Positions 24,030 to 34,899 of a stretch of 64,000 nucleotides of DNA are shown here, in pieces. The notes beneath the pieces were generated by a model. That model did not search any database. It was not told where the DNA came from and saw only the letters and a list, made by a program, of their open reading frames with translations. Source of the stretch: Collybiopsis luxurians FD-317 M1 (lineage: Eukaryota; Basidiomycota; Agaricomycetes; Agaricales; Omphalotaceae). Location: NCBI GenBank assembly GCA_000827265.1, contig KN834790.1, forward strand, positions 167,513 to 231,512. The letters are read 5' to 3'. Both the position numbers and the translations under genes were made by a program. The number at the start of each line of letters is the position of its first letter. Position 1 is the stretch's first letter.

Positions 24030-24935
24030 ATCCTTACAAGGAGAGCCAGCATATATGTGTTACAGCTGATATTTGCTGTGAACTTACAAGGACAGGCAGC
24101 ATATATTTGTTACAGCGGATATATGCTGTGATCCTTACAGGGAGAGGCAGAATATATATGCTACAGCTCATATATGCTGTGATCCTCACAAGGGGAGCCA
24201 GCATATATATGCTGTGATACTAACAAGGAGAGCCAGCATATATTTATTACAGCTGATATCTACTGTGATCATTACAGGAAGAGGCAGAATATATATGCTA
24301 CAGCTCATACATGCTGTGATACTACAAGGAGAGCCAGCATATATTTATTACAGCTGATATCTACTGTGATCCTTACAGGAAGAGGCAGAATATATATGCT
24401 ACAGCTCATACATGCTGTGATACTAACAAGGAGAGACAGCATATATTTACTACAGCTGATATCTACTGTGATCCTTACAGGAAGAGGCAGAATATATATG
24501 CTACAGCTCATATATGCTGTGATACTAACAAGGAGTGCCAGCATATATTTACTACAGCTGATATCTACTACTGTGATCCTCACAAGGGGAGCCAGCATAT
24601 ATATGCTGTGATCCTTACAGGAAGAGGCAGAATATATATGCCGTGATCTTCACAAGGGGAGCCAGCATATACATGCTGTGATCCTTACAGGGAGAGGCAG
24701 ACTATATATGCTACAGCTCATATACTATGCTGTGATCCCTACAAGAAGAGGCAGAATATATATGCTACAGCTCATAGACACTGTGATCCGCACAAGGGGA
24801 ACCAGCATATATATGCTGTGATCCTCACAAGGGGAGCCAGCATATAGTTGCTATAGCTGATATCTACTCTGATCCTTACAAGGACGGCGAGCATAAAAAG
24901 TTTGTTATAGCTGATAATTGCTGTGACTCTGACCA
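24030..24935. repeat. 51-bp minisatellite array (right)
   Basis: Roughly 18 imperfect copies with a 51-bp period (for example AGAGGCAGAA at 24381 and AGAGACAGCA at 24432). The unit is close to GAGAGSCAGCATATATTTRC, then TACAGCTGATATCTGCTGTG, then ATCCTTACAAG. Two sub-types alternate, one with AGCATATATTT and one with AGAATATATATGC. Some units are shortened where AGCATATATATGCTGTGATC joins directly. The core resembles that of the left array, so both probably descend from one unit. Periodic open frames on both strands are accidental. Confidence 0.93.
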
Positions 24936-25515
24936 GCACAGTATATTCGACATAATGATCTAATTTTTCAAACCATTCCTTGTATCTAACGCAAGCATTT
25001 GCAATTCCGACTCGGGTCATGAGTAGTCTCAGGGACTAGAATTTTTTTACTCTTGCGATTAAATGCCATGAAGGCTAGTATAAATTACGTATTGATTTCA
25101 GACACTATACACCGTCAACTGAATTGGCCCGCGGGCGGAACGCAATGATTGTCTGGGCGGGATCAGTATTCAGTGCGGGCAGGTCGTGTTTGGCCGGCAT
25201 ACCGCTCGTGTCATATGTGCAAAAAGGAGTAAGTAACATTTACCCATAATGAAACTCAAAACAGCATTCTGCAATTGATCAAAATGCAAAGATTCACGGG
25301 ATTTAAAAAAGAAGAACAACTCAGCGTTGCTGTCTGTGCTGAAAGTCCAACAACAACACTTGAGGAAACTAAACCCAAATAATTCAAATCCAGAAAGGAA
25401 CGCGAGAAGTAACAAAAAGAGATGACAAGGGTCAAACAAAGTGCAAGTAGTACCAATACTAATTACCTCATTGATCTGCCACTTAAAAATACCAAAGGAC
25501 TAGTCTTGTTGCTTA

Positions 25516-26241
25516 TCACAATGGAGCCACACTCCACCCACTTCCAGTATTAACCGCCTCGCTAATCGTACCCGGAGCACCAGCACTGACAAATCCAATC
25601 CTCCAAGTGGGAGTAGCGCCCGCAGAAGCTTCAGTAACCAAAACATAAAGCATCTCACTATCGGGAACGACAGCGAACCCATCCGATGTAATGCACGTGT
25701 TGCAGGTGGGACCTCCTTGCCACTGTCCGGTGGCATCCGTATAGATGTATTCTGATAGCACATTGTGCGGGGAGACAAATACCACACGTGTCTGAGTAAT
25801 GAGGTGTCAAATATCTCCTATGACGAAAGGGTGCATGGCACAAACCTCTACATTTGTGGTGCCAGAGGTTATGGCCGCTACAGCAATTGGACTATTTGAT
25901 CTAACTTCCGACGATGGAACAGCGGTTCCAAAGCTCCATACTTGTCCTCCCTCAGTAAACGCATTAGTAACCCCGACCGCGATAATATCACCAGTTGTCG
26001 AGTTTTGATAGTATATTCCAGTGGAACCGCTGGAGACTGCCATTGCAGCCATATGACGGCCAGAAATGGGGATAAAAGTGGCGGCAGCATTGGTGGCGGT
26101 GGCAGCAGAGAGAGCAGGTTGAAAAATTGAAAGGAAAAGCGGCAGAGCCTAGGAAGGAAAGACCGAGTGCATGGATTTAGCAAAGTTATTACACATAAAG
26201 ACACTGGAGGGACATACAAAGGAAAATTTAGAAACGAACAT
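25516..26241 (-). CDS. Small secreted protein of about 200 residues, weakly beta-propeller-like
   Basis: My three-exon model is 26241-26218, 26148-25846 and 25791-25516, with introns of 70 and 54 nt; the exons total 603 nt, giving 200 residues. The N-terminus (MFVSKFSFALPLFLSIFQPA, then LSAAT) is a typical signal peptide with a likely cleavage after ALSA, so the product should be secreted. The mature part is rich in Ala, Ser, Thr and Gly, with short beta-like repeats such as GIYYQNSTTGDIIAV, SEYIYTDATGQWQGG and GSGWSVAPL. These vaguely recall blades of fungal fucose-type lectins, but the match is weak and I do not claim that function. One Cys pair (TCNTC) could form a disulphide. The ORF is intact in CpG-containing DNA. 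Confidence 0.75.
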
Positions 26242-26333
26242 CGTGTTTGAACTACTGGAGTGGGGAGTCCTAGCTAGATTGTTAAAGGAAAATACTGAAG
26301 TTCAAGCTTTATAAGTACCTCAAACTGCGCATA

Positions 26334-26822
26334 CTCAGTGCAACTACCCGCAAGATGTGGATGATCTTCGACAGAAATAGGTGGCAGGCATTTTCACATG
26401 CGAGCTGTCTGTAGTCGCATCTACTGCGATCCGAAATCATGTCTGGGCTCTGACTAACAGCTCTAACGGTGTCAAGAGAAGAAGGCACATCTAAGTCTGA
26501 CTGGTAGAATCGCTGAACTCGCTGAAGATATATACAAAAAAAATTACATTCATCACATCCAGGTTTTAGCTTTGAACAGATTGAACACTGTCACTGGGAT
26601 ATTGTAAGGGTGGTTGTATGGTAAAGATACGAGCTCTTATATCACGCAGAAATGAACATAACTAGGGTTTATAGTGAACACAGTACTTACTTAGTGCAAA
26701 CGAGGTGAAAGTACTTGGAACTGCTGATACTCACTGAAATACCTTCCGCGAGATGCGGATAATCTTCGGCAGGAATGAGCGGCAGGCATTTTCACATTCG
26801 AGCCGTCTGTAGTCGCAAGTGC
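26334..26822. repeat. Direct repeat of about 95 bp, copies ~396 bp apart
   Basis: The segment 26334-26428 (containing GGCAGGCATTTTCACATGCG and AGCTGTCTGTAGTCGCA) recurs with about 15 differences at 26730-26822. The sequence between is unique. The copies could mark the ends of an insertion such as a solo or short LTR pair, or simply a local duplication. Confidence 0.8.
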
Positions 26823-27800
26823 ACTTCGTGAAAAGCCAAGGAGAATGGGGGCTAGACAGACTAGGGAATCTGTACTTGAGTTTCAGAACAACCAGCGATG
26901 CTAGGGATAGGGGAGGTTTGATCTGTCAGATGGCACGATGCATGCACGAATCTTATCATCACCATTTCCGGCGGCGCCGTATGCCATGTCATACATCATA
27001 TCTCGATTGGCGACGCTTGTTTTCACCGACTTATTCATTAAATCTGTCGTTTTCTTTCATGGCTCGCAACCAGAGGTCCTACCGTCTTTCTACTTTGCTG
27101 CTGATCCTGTTGAAATTGTGGATGAGTATACAGACATTCGTGCATCGTTCCGAGGCGGTCCTTTCAGGGTTGACTGTGCACAGACCATCTTTCAACCACA
27201 CTACGAGACTAAAGCTAAAAAGGCTCGATCAGTGGCATATGAAGTGCTGCATGTAGAGTCAATGATTGATTGTCTTCCCACAGCCAAGGGTAAAATTCTA
27301 TACTTGGGATGTATTGATTCACGTCTTACATAGTAGCCATAGACTCAAGTATTGATCTGGCACAGGGCCTGGCGCAGGCGCAAAATGACTTTCGCTGTCT
27401 TGACCTGTCAAAGAAGGTGTCAAAGATTGCCATATACAGTAACCGGGATTGTGCCTCTGCTATATCGAAGAATGGAGCTTGCAGTTCGTACCTTATTATA
27501 TGGCCTAGAAAGAGATCCGGACTCATCCTTTCATGCTGCATTAATGGAATCCGTGAAGCTCCACAGTGAAGGACGTCAGATATGGCTTTCAGCTCTTATG
27601 AAGGTGCCCAAGAGAAATTTGTCTTCGGTGCTTGCCATTGTTACTGACAGTTTGTTGGAAGTGGGATCGGCACAAGAGTTTTATACAAAAATCATTGAAG
27701 TTTTGGTTACCATCATTGAGAAAGATCTGGAGTCTACATGTGTGAAAGGAGGCCATTGCGCTCTGTGCATGGCAAGTACAAGGCTGGACTAGGAAGAGAA
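26819..27800 (+). pseudogene. Plus-strand ORF fragments, family not recognised
   Basis: Overlapping plus-strand frames (26819-27256, 26938-27333, 27352-27792) have protein-like composition. One part reads VLHVESMIDCLPTAKG and another IWLSALMKVPKRNLSSV followed by an alternating hydrophobic helix. The frames change twice, so a spliced or frameshifted gene is likely, but I could not place introns confidently. The composition vaguely resembles the large helical proteins common in basidiomycetes; this is not strong enough to name a family. CpG density drops here towards the AT-rich block. Confidence 0.35.
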
Positions 27801-28132
27801 GAAAAATGCATGGCATATTTAAAATGTTCTCAATTTTCATTGCAGTAAGACAAGTTAGAACGGTGGAAGGAAAAATTCAATATACAGTGTCTCTTCCAGA
27901 GGTCACCTATGGCATCACCATGGATCTTAGCCACTGTGGAAGCGAGAAGCTCCAAACAGCTCTGCCACTCAATGGGATCGATTTCCATTTCACCAGTACA
28001 ATCTGCTTGAGCCTCAGCTGTAACCAGAGCACTGGACATAGGATTGAGCAATAGAGATGAAACGGCTTTCAAGGAAACTTGGTTCTTCACTTGTAACAAT
28101 GTAACAGGCACATAATTGTACTTTTTAACCAG

Positions 28133-28945
28133 CTAGTGCACCTTCTCTGGAACACCTAGATTGACGCAAAGTAAGCAATGGCTCATACACAACACAATCC
28201 AGAAAGGAGGAAGGATACCCATTGGTAACTCCACAGCCACACCCATGATTACAACAAATGTGACACTTATGGGTGATGCCATGGCAGTGACCCACAAGAG
28301 GACCTCATTGCCAATAGTCGGCACACCAACAGGTGGAACCAATACAGGACACATCACCACAGGTGGAATAACAGCGGACATACACATTGCCAACAGGTGG
28401 ATCACCAATGGGTGGAATACAGAGCACCGAAGTGTGAGGGGAGATTAAGATAACTCATCTGATTTGAACAGGTTTCCCACTGAGCCTGGTATTACAGTCA
28501 GTGTGCTCATCATTGACCTGCCACCACCTGACATCTGAGCCATGCCTGTACCCCTAATGCCAGCCTTCACATAGGCTGCAATGTGAGGCTCCAACTCCTC
28601 CTGAGAATTGAGCAAAACACCCCGTGCCACCATGAACTTAGGGGTAGCGGCAGTCTGAGTGGATCCAAGTATGCTGCTGGTAGGGCCAGTCTGTTGCCCC
28701 TAGGATTGCTGGCCTGGTGTCGGCTGGGTTGGGGTTGACTGAGAAGGCTGAGTCTGAGCTGAGGGACCATTCTGACTTGGGAAGGCTGGGGCTAAGGAGG
28801 AGATATCTGATTCTGAGAATGCTGAGAAAGAGGAGGATTCTGATTTTGGGAAGGCTGAGAAGGCAATGGGGTCAAGGAGGCTTGAGGAGTAGCCACAAAC
28901 TGAGTAGTCGTTGAACCCCCAGAGACCAAGGCTGAAAAAGGACAA
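28133..28945 (-). pseudogene. Decayed minus-strand ORFs, Ser/Thr/Pro/Gln-rich, unknown family
   Basis: Frames at 28945-28700, 28633-28445 and 28408-28133 form a series on the minus strand. The first is low-complexity (Ser, Pro, Thr and Gln repeats), the second has a folded-looking segment (LLNSQEELEPHIAAYVKAG), the third is hydrophobic with repeated Val-Pro motifs. Stops separate them. The gene is probably dead; I do not recognise it. Confidence 0.3.
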
Positions 28946-29280
28946 TAAGGTTACTGTGGTTGTGAATATGTGCCAAGGGATAATGACGCCATCTCTGTGC
29001 TTGATGCTGAGTTAGAACCTCGTGTTAATATTGAGGAAGTTAGACCCGGGCATTGCAATGCTTCCCAAATGAGGGGGAGGACCATTGTGCACCAATGGCA
29101 TGTCAATGCCCTAGGAATTTGTCATAATAAAGGCTGTAGAGTATGAAAAATTAATCCAAAATTAAGATAATTAAGAGCTGAAGTGAAAATTGCTTGTCAA
29201 CTCGATGCCATGTGTGCAGGCGGCGAGACAACTAAGAGGAGCGGTAGCAAGGAAGTGAATTGCTTCCGTCTCATCGCGCC

Positions 29281-29640
29281 TAGTGGCATCGTAGACACCT
29301 ATTGTTTGTTCTTTTTTTTTTTTTGATTGTTTGCTTATTTATATTTGTAATTTATGGGCAGCATGAAGATGCCAGAGTGTTCTATACATCTGAGTATGAG
29401 ATTAGTAAAACAGAAGATAAAATGTGCATCTCACTGGGGAGGCATGCATCATTACTTAGCTCAGCATCTGACACATAAGCGGCATCATAGACACCCATTG
29501 TTTGTTTTTTTTGTTTGTTTGCTTATTTACATTTGTATTTTACAGGCAGCATGAAGTGCCGGAGTGTCCTATACATCTGGGTACAAGATTAGCAAAACAG
29601 AAGATAAAATGCACATCTCACTGGGGAAGCATGGGAAAAT
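29281..29640. repeat. 196-bp tandem duplication, two copies, each with a T-rich tract
   Basis: The block starting GGCATCGTAGACACC at 29285 is repeated from 29481 (GGCATCATAGACACC). Each copy has a T-rich run followed by GGCAGCATGAAG and ends near CTCACTGGGGARGCATG. Just upstream, 29215-29280 contains a hairpin (GGAAGTGAATTGCTTCC). No coding potential. Confidence 0.9.
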
Positions 29641-29749
29641 AAAAAAAAGATGCAATCAAATTTATTCATATAGGGAAAAACATGCAATGCCAAATTACCC
29701 ATAAGAACAATTCCTTCATTTCATTCCAGCCTCATAAATAGTAAGTTCT

Positions 29750-30903
29750 CATCAGAAAAAACACCTTTTTCCCAGGCAAATACAGGAAGTCTGAGGACAC
29801 CCAGGGAATTGCCCAAATCCTGGGGACCCTCAGGCACTTTCAGACACCACAAGTTGCATAGGTTGCTTAGGCTTACCAGATTTTGGGCCAATTCCTAGGC
29901 TCCCTGAATGATGTTTGAAAATAACCTGAGAGTCCCTGAGGGCTCTCTGGGGTTCCCTGGGGCTCCCTGAGGATCCCAGGAGCAGAAATATTCTAAATGC
30001 TACAAATTATATACAGTTACATTGCAAATATATTGTCATGCATTATTCTTGTCTAATACACAACCAGAACATTTAATTGGTGAGAATTATGCAGATGTTT
30101 TCACTTTTTTCATAGATCACATGATGAGCTCACCATGAACTGTCTACAATCAAAAAAATTTTCCCATGGTGAACATGCACAATATTATCATAACTTATTG
30201 AATGTATACTATGTATATATGTATAGGCTTTGTACTACATAAATATACTGTACTTGAGTATGTTAAGTCAATACAGAGCTTACATTAGTATAATAAACTG
30301 TACTTAATGTATGATAACTAACTAGTAAAACTGAAGAAATACTATCACAGCTATATTATAAAGTACAATACTACAGTATACTAAAAGCAATACAAGAGTA
30401 GGATATATAGAGTAGAGTAAGTAGAAGAACAGATGAAAGTATATTTTATTATTTCACATTTATATATTGAAGCCTCAGGACACCTGAAAGATCCCCAGGG
30501 ATCTTCAGGGCAGCCTCAGGGATCCTTAGGGACTCTCAGGCTCCACAGGATTTGGGGGGTGTCCCTTGCATCAGAAAAATTCCCTTAAGTCCAGGTTGCC
30601 CAGAGATACCCCCCAAATCCTAAATAGCCTCAGAATCCCTCAGAATCCCTGGGGTGCCTGAGAACCCTGAGGGTGCCCTGGAGATGATTTCAAGTGACCT
30701 CAGGGCTTTCAGGGAGCCCAGGGATTCTGAGACTGTCCAGGATTTGGGGGGTATCTCTGGGCAACCTGGACTTAGGGGATTTTTTCCTGATGTGGCATCC
30801 TGGGCAGCCTATGTAGTCCAGGACTCCTGAGAAGCCTTAAATTGCCTGAGGATAACCTATAACAACCCATATGTGCCTGGGCTATAGGGTCTTTTTCCTG
30901 ATG
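29750..30903. mobile_element. Nested inverted-repeat (fold-back/MITE-like) element
   Basis: The left end (from 29750) reads CATCAGAAAAAACACC then CCCAGGCA. The right end (to 30903) is the inverted counterpart, TGCCTGGG...GGTCTTTTTCCTGATG. Inside, a second, much better inverted pair lies at 30568-30621 and 30739-30792: about 54 bp, nearly perfect, spaced by about 117 bp, again with a CATCAG-like outer end. The interior is full of short complementary CCTCAGG/CCTGAGG blocks, so the strand can fold extensively. There is no transposase ORF, so any movement would depend on another element. Element boundaries are inferred from the arms; no clear target duplication was seen. Confidence 0.7.
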
Positions 30904-31457
30904 CTCTTTGCCTTATTTTTTAATTATTACTAGAGAATGTCAGTTTGCCACTGTTCATGCAAAAGATAGCCAATAGTCTGACTCAGATTGTGGCTGTCTG
31001 GAATGATATTACTCAAGGTTTGAACAATGTGCAGGCTTGGAATGTGATATTGATCAGTCCAAACCTCCTTGACATAGTGAGGCCAAAGCTCATTGCAAGT
31101 TGGACCAGTATCAGCCTGAGAGATGCCACACAAAGGTATATGGATATCATCACCAGTCTGGGCATTCAATTTTGGGATCTTCTGCTAAATATTCATCCTC
31201 CTGCTTATATATTTATGTTTCTTATATTTTTTTGTGGAATTTGGGAATGAGTCAAGCTACTCAGAAATCCCTACTTGCAGTTGTACAATTGTTTCTATTT
31301 CTATCAGTCCTTTAGCTTATAGTGTCTAATTGAGAAATTTATCTTTATCTTACTTGATCCCTGCCCAGTCACTAATTACAAGGATAAGACTTGATTTAAC
31401 AGGAAATATTTTTCTAAAATTTTTCAACAAGTGAAAGTAACGTTTCAACAGGATGTC

Positions 31458-31610
31458 AGCTCTAGTTTGTTTGTAAGGACAAGCATGGCCTTATGGCTAA
31501 CGAAACTTTACTATTATATTTTCTTGTGGAGGGAGCTCTAGTTTGTAAGGACAAGTGTGGCTTTATGGCTAGCGAAATTTTGTTATCATATTTTCTGGTG
31601 GACGGAGCTC
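31458..31610. repeat. 72-76 bp tandem duplication, two copies plus a partial one
   Basis: The unit AGCTCTAGTTTGTAAGGACA followed by a TTATGGCTARCGAAA segment starts at 31458 (with a 4-base TTTG insertion) and again at 31534. A truncated third start (AGCTCTGGG) is at 31606. Non-coding. Confidence 0.85.
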
Positions 31611-31619
31611 TGGGATACA

Positions 31620-32780
31620 TTGCATCGCAAGTTAATTTTTTGAGATACTGGTAGTCCAAATTTGGCATAAGATCCAACGCTTTGACTAACTATATAAAGC
31701 AAATAGACGGTCCGGAGTCGGAGGCTTGGCACACGGTCCCACCTGCCGGACTCCGGACCCGAATTCTGAGTGTCCCTACATCCACCATTCTTACTATCGG
31801 TGGCCGTCATCGGAGCAATGGCTGCAAAAAATATAAAAGGCTCTGAAAACCTTATCTTGACAATCGAACATGAGAGCGCGGCAGAGAAACGCCCAGTCCT
31901 AGAATCTAAAGCTGAGCTGGACAGTCTGGACCCTGCTTATAGTTGTACGTGCATGCTGATAGGCCTCTAAAGGATGAACTACTCCGTTTTACGACTGGGG
32001 CTAGAGCTTATCTTAAAACAGCTAGCTTTGATCTTGCTTAAAGAGGGTAACTTCCAAGTAACTTCGCCCAGCAGGTCAAGCTTTTTTCAGAAGCATGATA
32101 TTGAAAGCTGTATCCACTGGCATCAATTCGAGAAGCCTCAGTGAGCGGCCACTCATCGAAACCCACCTTTTCTTTCTATTTATCAAGGTCTCACACTGGC
32201 GACCGAAAGCGTTTCATTTTACATTTGATACACTACTATTTCCAGTAGCCACAATACCCCCCACGGATACTCCCACACGGAAATCTCCCAAGCGAACAGA
32301 GCACGACTTACCATTGTTGCGGCTTACTACTTAGTCTCACTTACTTGGGGTAATGAAGAGTCGCAAAAATCAATTCAAGAACCTATATCTCAGCAACAAA
32401 CAGATTGTGGCACTCCCGCATGATGCTCTTTTCTAGTCAAGGAAATACCATGAAATTGAAGAACATTCAACGGGTAGGGCACGTTGTCGATTGGAACAAA
32501 ATACCTATCCGACTCGGAATCGGCTTCAGCGCCTTTGTTCAACTCTCAATTCTATTCTTGTGTACCTGGATTGAGCCTGGAGCAGCATGAGTTTCTATTA
32601 TCTCGTAAACTTCCCGCAACCTATGTACTGAAACCTACTGAAACCTGTGGTCTAGATAGGTCAGTGTGGGGATTGTCTCTCCCGCACTCGGCAAGATGAA
32701 CCGATCATTGACGCGTTAGGCCTATTTTTCTGGTACATATAAAGTGTTCATGGCTCCTTCGGCTATCTTGGCAGCGATCC
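31620..32780. promoter_or_regulatory. Intergenic and upstream region of the NmrA-like gene
   Basis: CpG content rises near 31.7 kb, marking entry into a gene block. Short ORFs at 31770-31970 and 32405-32699 are not convincing. A TATA-like stretch (ACATATAAAG) lies about 40 bp before the start codon at 32781. Confidence 0.4.
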
Positions 32781-33909
32781 ATGTCTTCAACTATCTCTAA
32801 AAATGTCGCTCTCATTGGCGTAGGTCGAATTGGGACGCGTATTCTACGTGCTCTCTTAGCCACCAATCAAGCGAATGTCACGGTCCTGACTCGCAGTGCA
32901 AAGGTCAACGACGCTGCCCATCACCACTTTTTCCATTTTCATCCTCACGAACAGCCTCATCCGCACAAGTCTCTCCCTTCTGACCTCTCCTCCGTACCTA
33001 TAGTTGAAGCAGACTACAATGCAACGGCTCTCGCAGCTATCCTCAAGGAACACAACATCGAAATAGTAATCAGTACTGTGAATGCATCAGGTCTTAAGGC
33101 TCAGTATGTTTTCGCGGATGCGGCAAAATTGAGCGGGTGTGTCAAATTGTTTGTGCCATCGGAATGGGGTGTACCGACGGAGGGGGCGCAATATTTGGGT
33201 GAGGATAACATATTTGGCCAAAAGGACGCGTTCGCCGGTGAGTCTCTTTCAATAACTGAAGAATAATACTTCGAACTGAGAATTGTATAGAGTATTTGAA
33301 GAAAATTGAGCTGCCTTACACGCGTTTTTACGTGGGTTTCTAAACGATTTGTCCTTCAAAAATCATCATGATGAATGCGTGTACACCAGACTGGAATCTT
33401 CATAGACTCTCTTCCATGGCTGGTCGGAGCTGAAACGAATCATGCGGTCAACGTCTTGGGTAAGGGAGAAACATTTTTCAGCGTGACAAGTGAGGAAGAC
33501 ATTGGCGGTATGTTGTGTTGCGAAAGCAGTATTTGATAAAGTCCTGACGGATTTTTTATCCGAAGGGTTCGTTGCGCATGTCATCACAGCTTTTCCCTCT
33601 TCCTCTTCGCGTCTAAAGAATCAATCACTTCGGATCCAGGGAGACCGCATCACCATGCGCAGTTTGTCCCGCATCTACCGCAAGCCTCTGGAATTTATAC
33701 CCGAAGGGGACGAAGTTCCGGCAAAAACCCCAGAGGAGGCGACGTTGAAGACGTTCTTACAGATTGAAGCGGACTGCGGAATGGCCAGTACGGGTTGGGA
33801 CCGGAGGACTGAAACGGAGCGAGGGGATGCAGGCAGTGCGAATAAGCTATGGGAAGGACATGTTTGGCAGACGGTGGAAGATTTTGCTGAAGCTCACAGA
33901 CATCTGTGA
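32781..33909 (+). CDS. NmrA-like / isoflavone reductase-like NAD(P)-binding oxidoreductase
   Basis: A four-exon model (32781-33237, 33291-33331, 33390-33507, 33566-33909) totals 960 nt, or 319 residues, a usual length for this family. Residues 9-18 (VALIGVGRIG) carry the Rossmann G-x-G-x-x-G motif. IVEADYNATALAAILKEHNI and VISTVNASGLKAQ match the cofactor-domain pattern. FVPSEWGVPTEG and the spliced LPYTRFYTGIFIDSLPWLVG are typical of NmrA-like proteins, and the last exon gives GGFVAHVITAFP and SLRIQGDRITM. The enzyme probably uses NADPH on a small-molecule substrate or acts as a redox sensor; the substrate cannot be deduced. A His-rich insert (residues about 47-60) follows the third strand. 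It starts convergently about 100 bp from the end of the first PfpI gene. Confidence 0.93.
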
Positions 33910-34005
33910 TTGATTATCCGGAACATTGGGCGCAAGGAGAAAAAGATGTAACATATTGATACGAACAAGAAGAGATGATAGAATGGGATTGGGTTGTATT
34001 TTGCA

Positions 34006-34896
34006 TCAGATCAACCCGTGAATCGCAGCGAACTCATCGTCTCCGGGACCTTTCACACACATTTCTACCACCTCACCAAATTCTTTAGCCGTTTCTGGCC
34101 CAGCAAGATATTCTAAGAACGCGTTTGCAAGGTCCATTCCTATACCGAACAGTCAATATCATCGGACTTGTACGGCCATTAGCCTAGAGGGTGAGTTGCT
34201 CACCAGCGGTTACTCCGGAAGCGGTCCAAATCTTATGATCGTCATCACCAATCACATAACGAGCCTTTGGCATCCACTCAATGTTCTTGTCTTTCGTACT
34301 TTCCTGTGTTTAGGTTTGAATCCACGCATGGAAGATAAACTGCATAGACAAACCGTTACAAGTCTATACAGCATTTTGTTCGTTGTAGCTCGCTTTCCTT
34401 CAAGAAGACCAGTGCCTGCGAGGATCCAGGATCCAGTGCAGACGGTAAGGATGTGTTTCGCTCCAGGAGCCTGTTGCTTTACGAATTCCAGCAACGATGG
34501 ATGAACATGAGTCGGACTTGCTGATGGACCTACAGCAATACCACGGCTATAAATGTCCAAACTTTAAAGGAGTTATCAAACAGCCATCGACGTACCGCCA
34601 GGAATCAACAAGATATCGAACTGCTTCCCTGCCTTCATTGCTCCCTCGTAGGTCCCCGTCGGCAATACTCGTGGACCAACGAAGGGTGTGACAGGCTCAT
34701 CTGAATGAGAGAGATATTCGACATCGATGGCAAAGCTAGGTGGATGTTTGAGGTGCGCGAGATACGTGTCCTGTCTGGCGCGTTCAGCTGTGGAGAAGCC
34801 TCCTAGGATCTCGATTGGTCCTTGGTAGTCGAGGACTGTCATTTCTGGAAAGAAACAGACAGCAAGACGATAGGTCTTGTCAACTGGAAGAGGCAT
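34006..34896 (-). CDS. DJ-1/PfpI family protein (class I glutamine amidotransferase-like), copy A
   Basis: Four exons on the minus strand (34896-34596, 34529-34354, 34303-34204, 34139-34006) total 711 nt, 236 residues. Exon 1 gives FFPEMTVLDYQGPIEILGG and FDILLIPGG. Exon 2 gives the nucleophile elbow ILTVCTGSWILAGTGLLEG, with Cys near residue 131. Exons 3 and 4 give DKNIEWMPKARYVI, IWTASGVTAGMDLANAF and a C-terminus ending AAIHGLI. The second intron starts GTTTGT, but the reading across it (RLVT|ESTKD) fits. Relatives include isonitrile hydratase-like and ThiJ/PfpI proteins, some hydrolytic and some involved in stress response; the actual reaction is unknown. It is a tandem paralogue of the next gene, with the same intron positions. 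Confidence 0.92.
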
Positions 34897-34899
34897 TTT

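Noticed and set aside
24030..24935. Possible CRISPR-like array because of regular repeats
   Set aside because: The repeats are contiguous and imperfect with no unique spacers, and the host is a eukaryote; this is a minisatellite.
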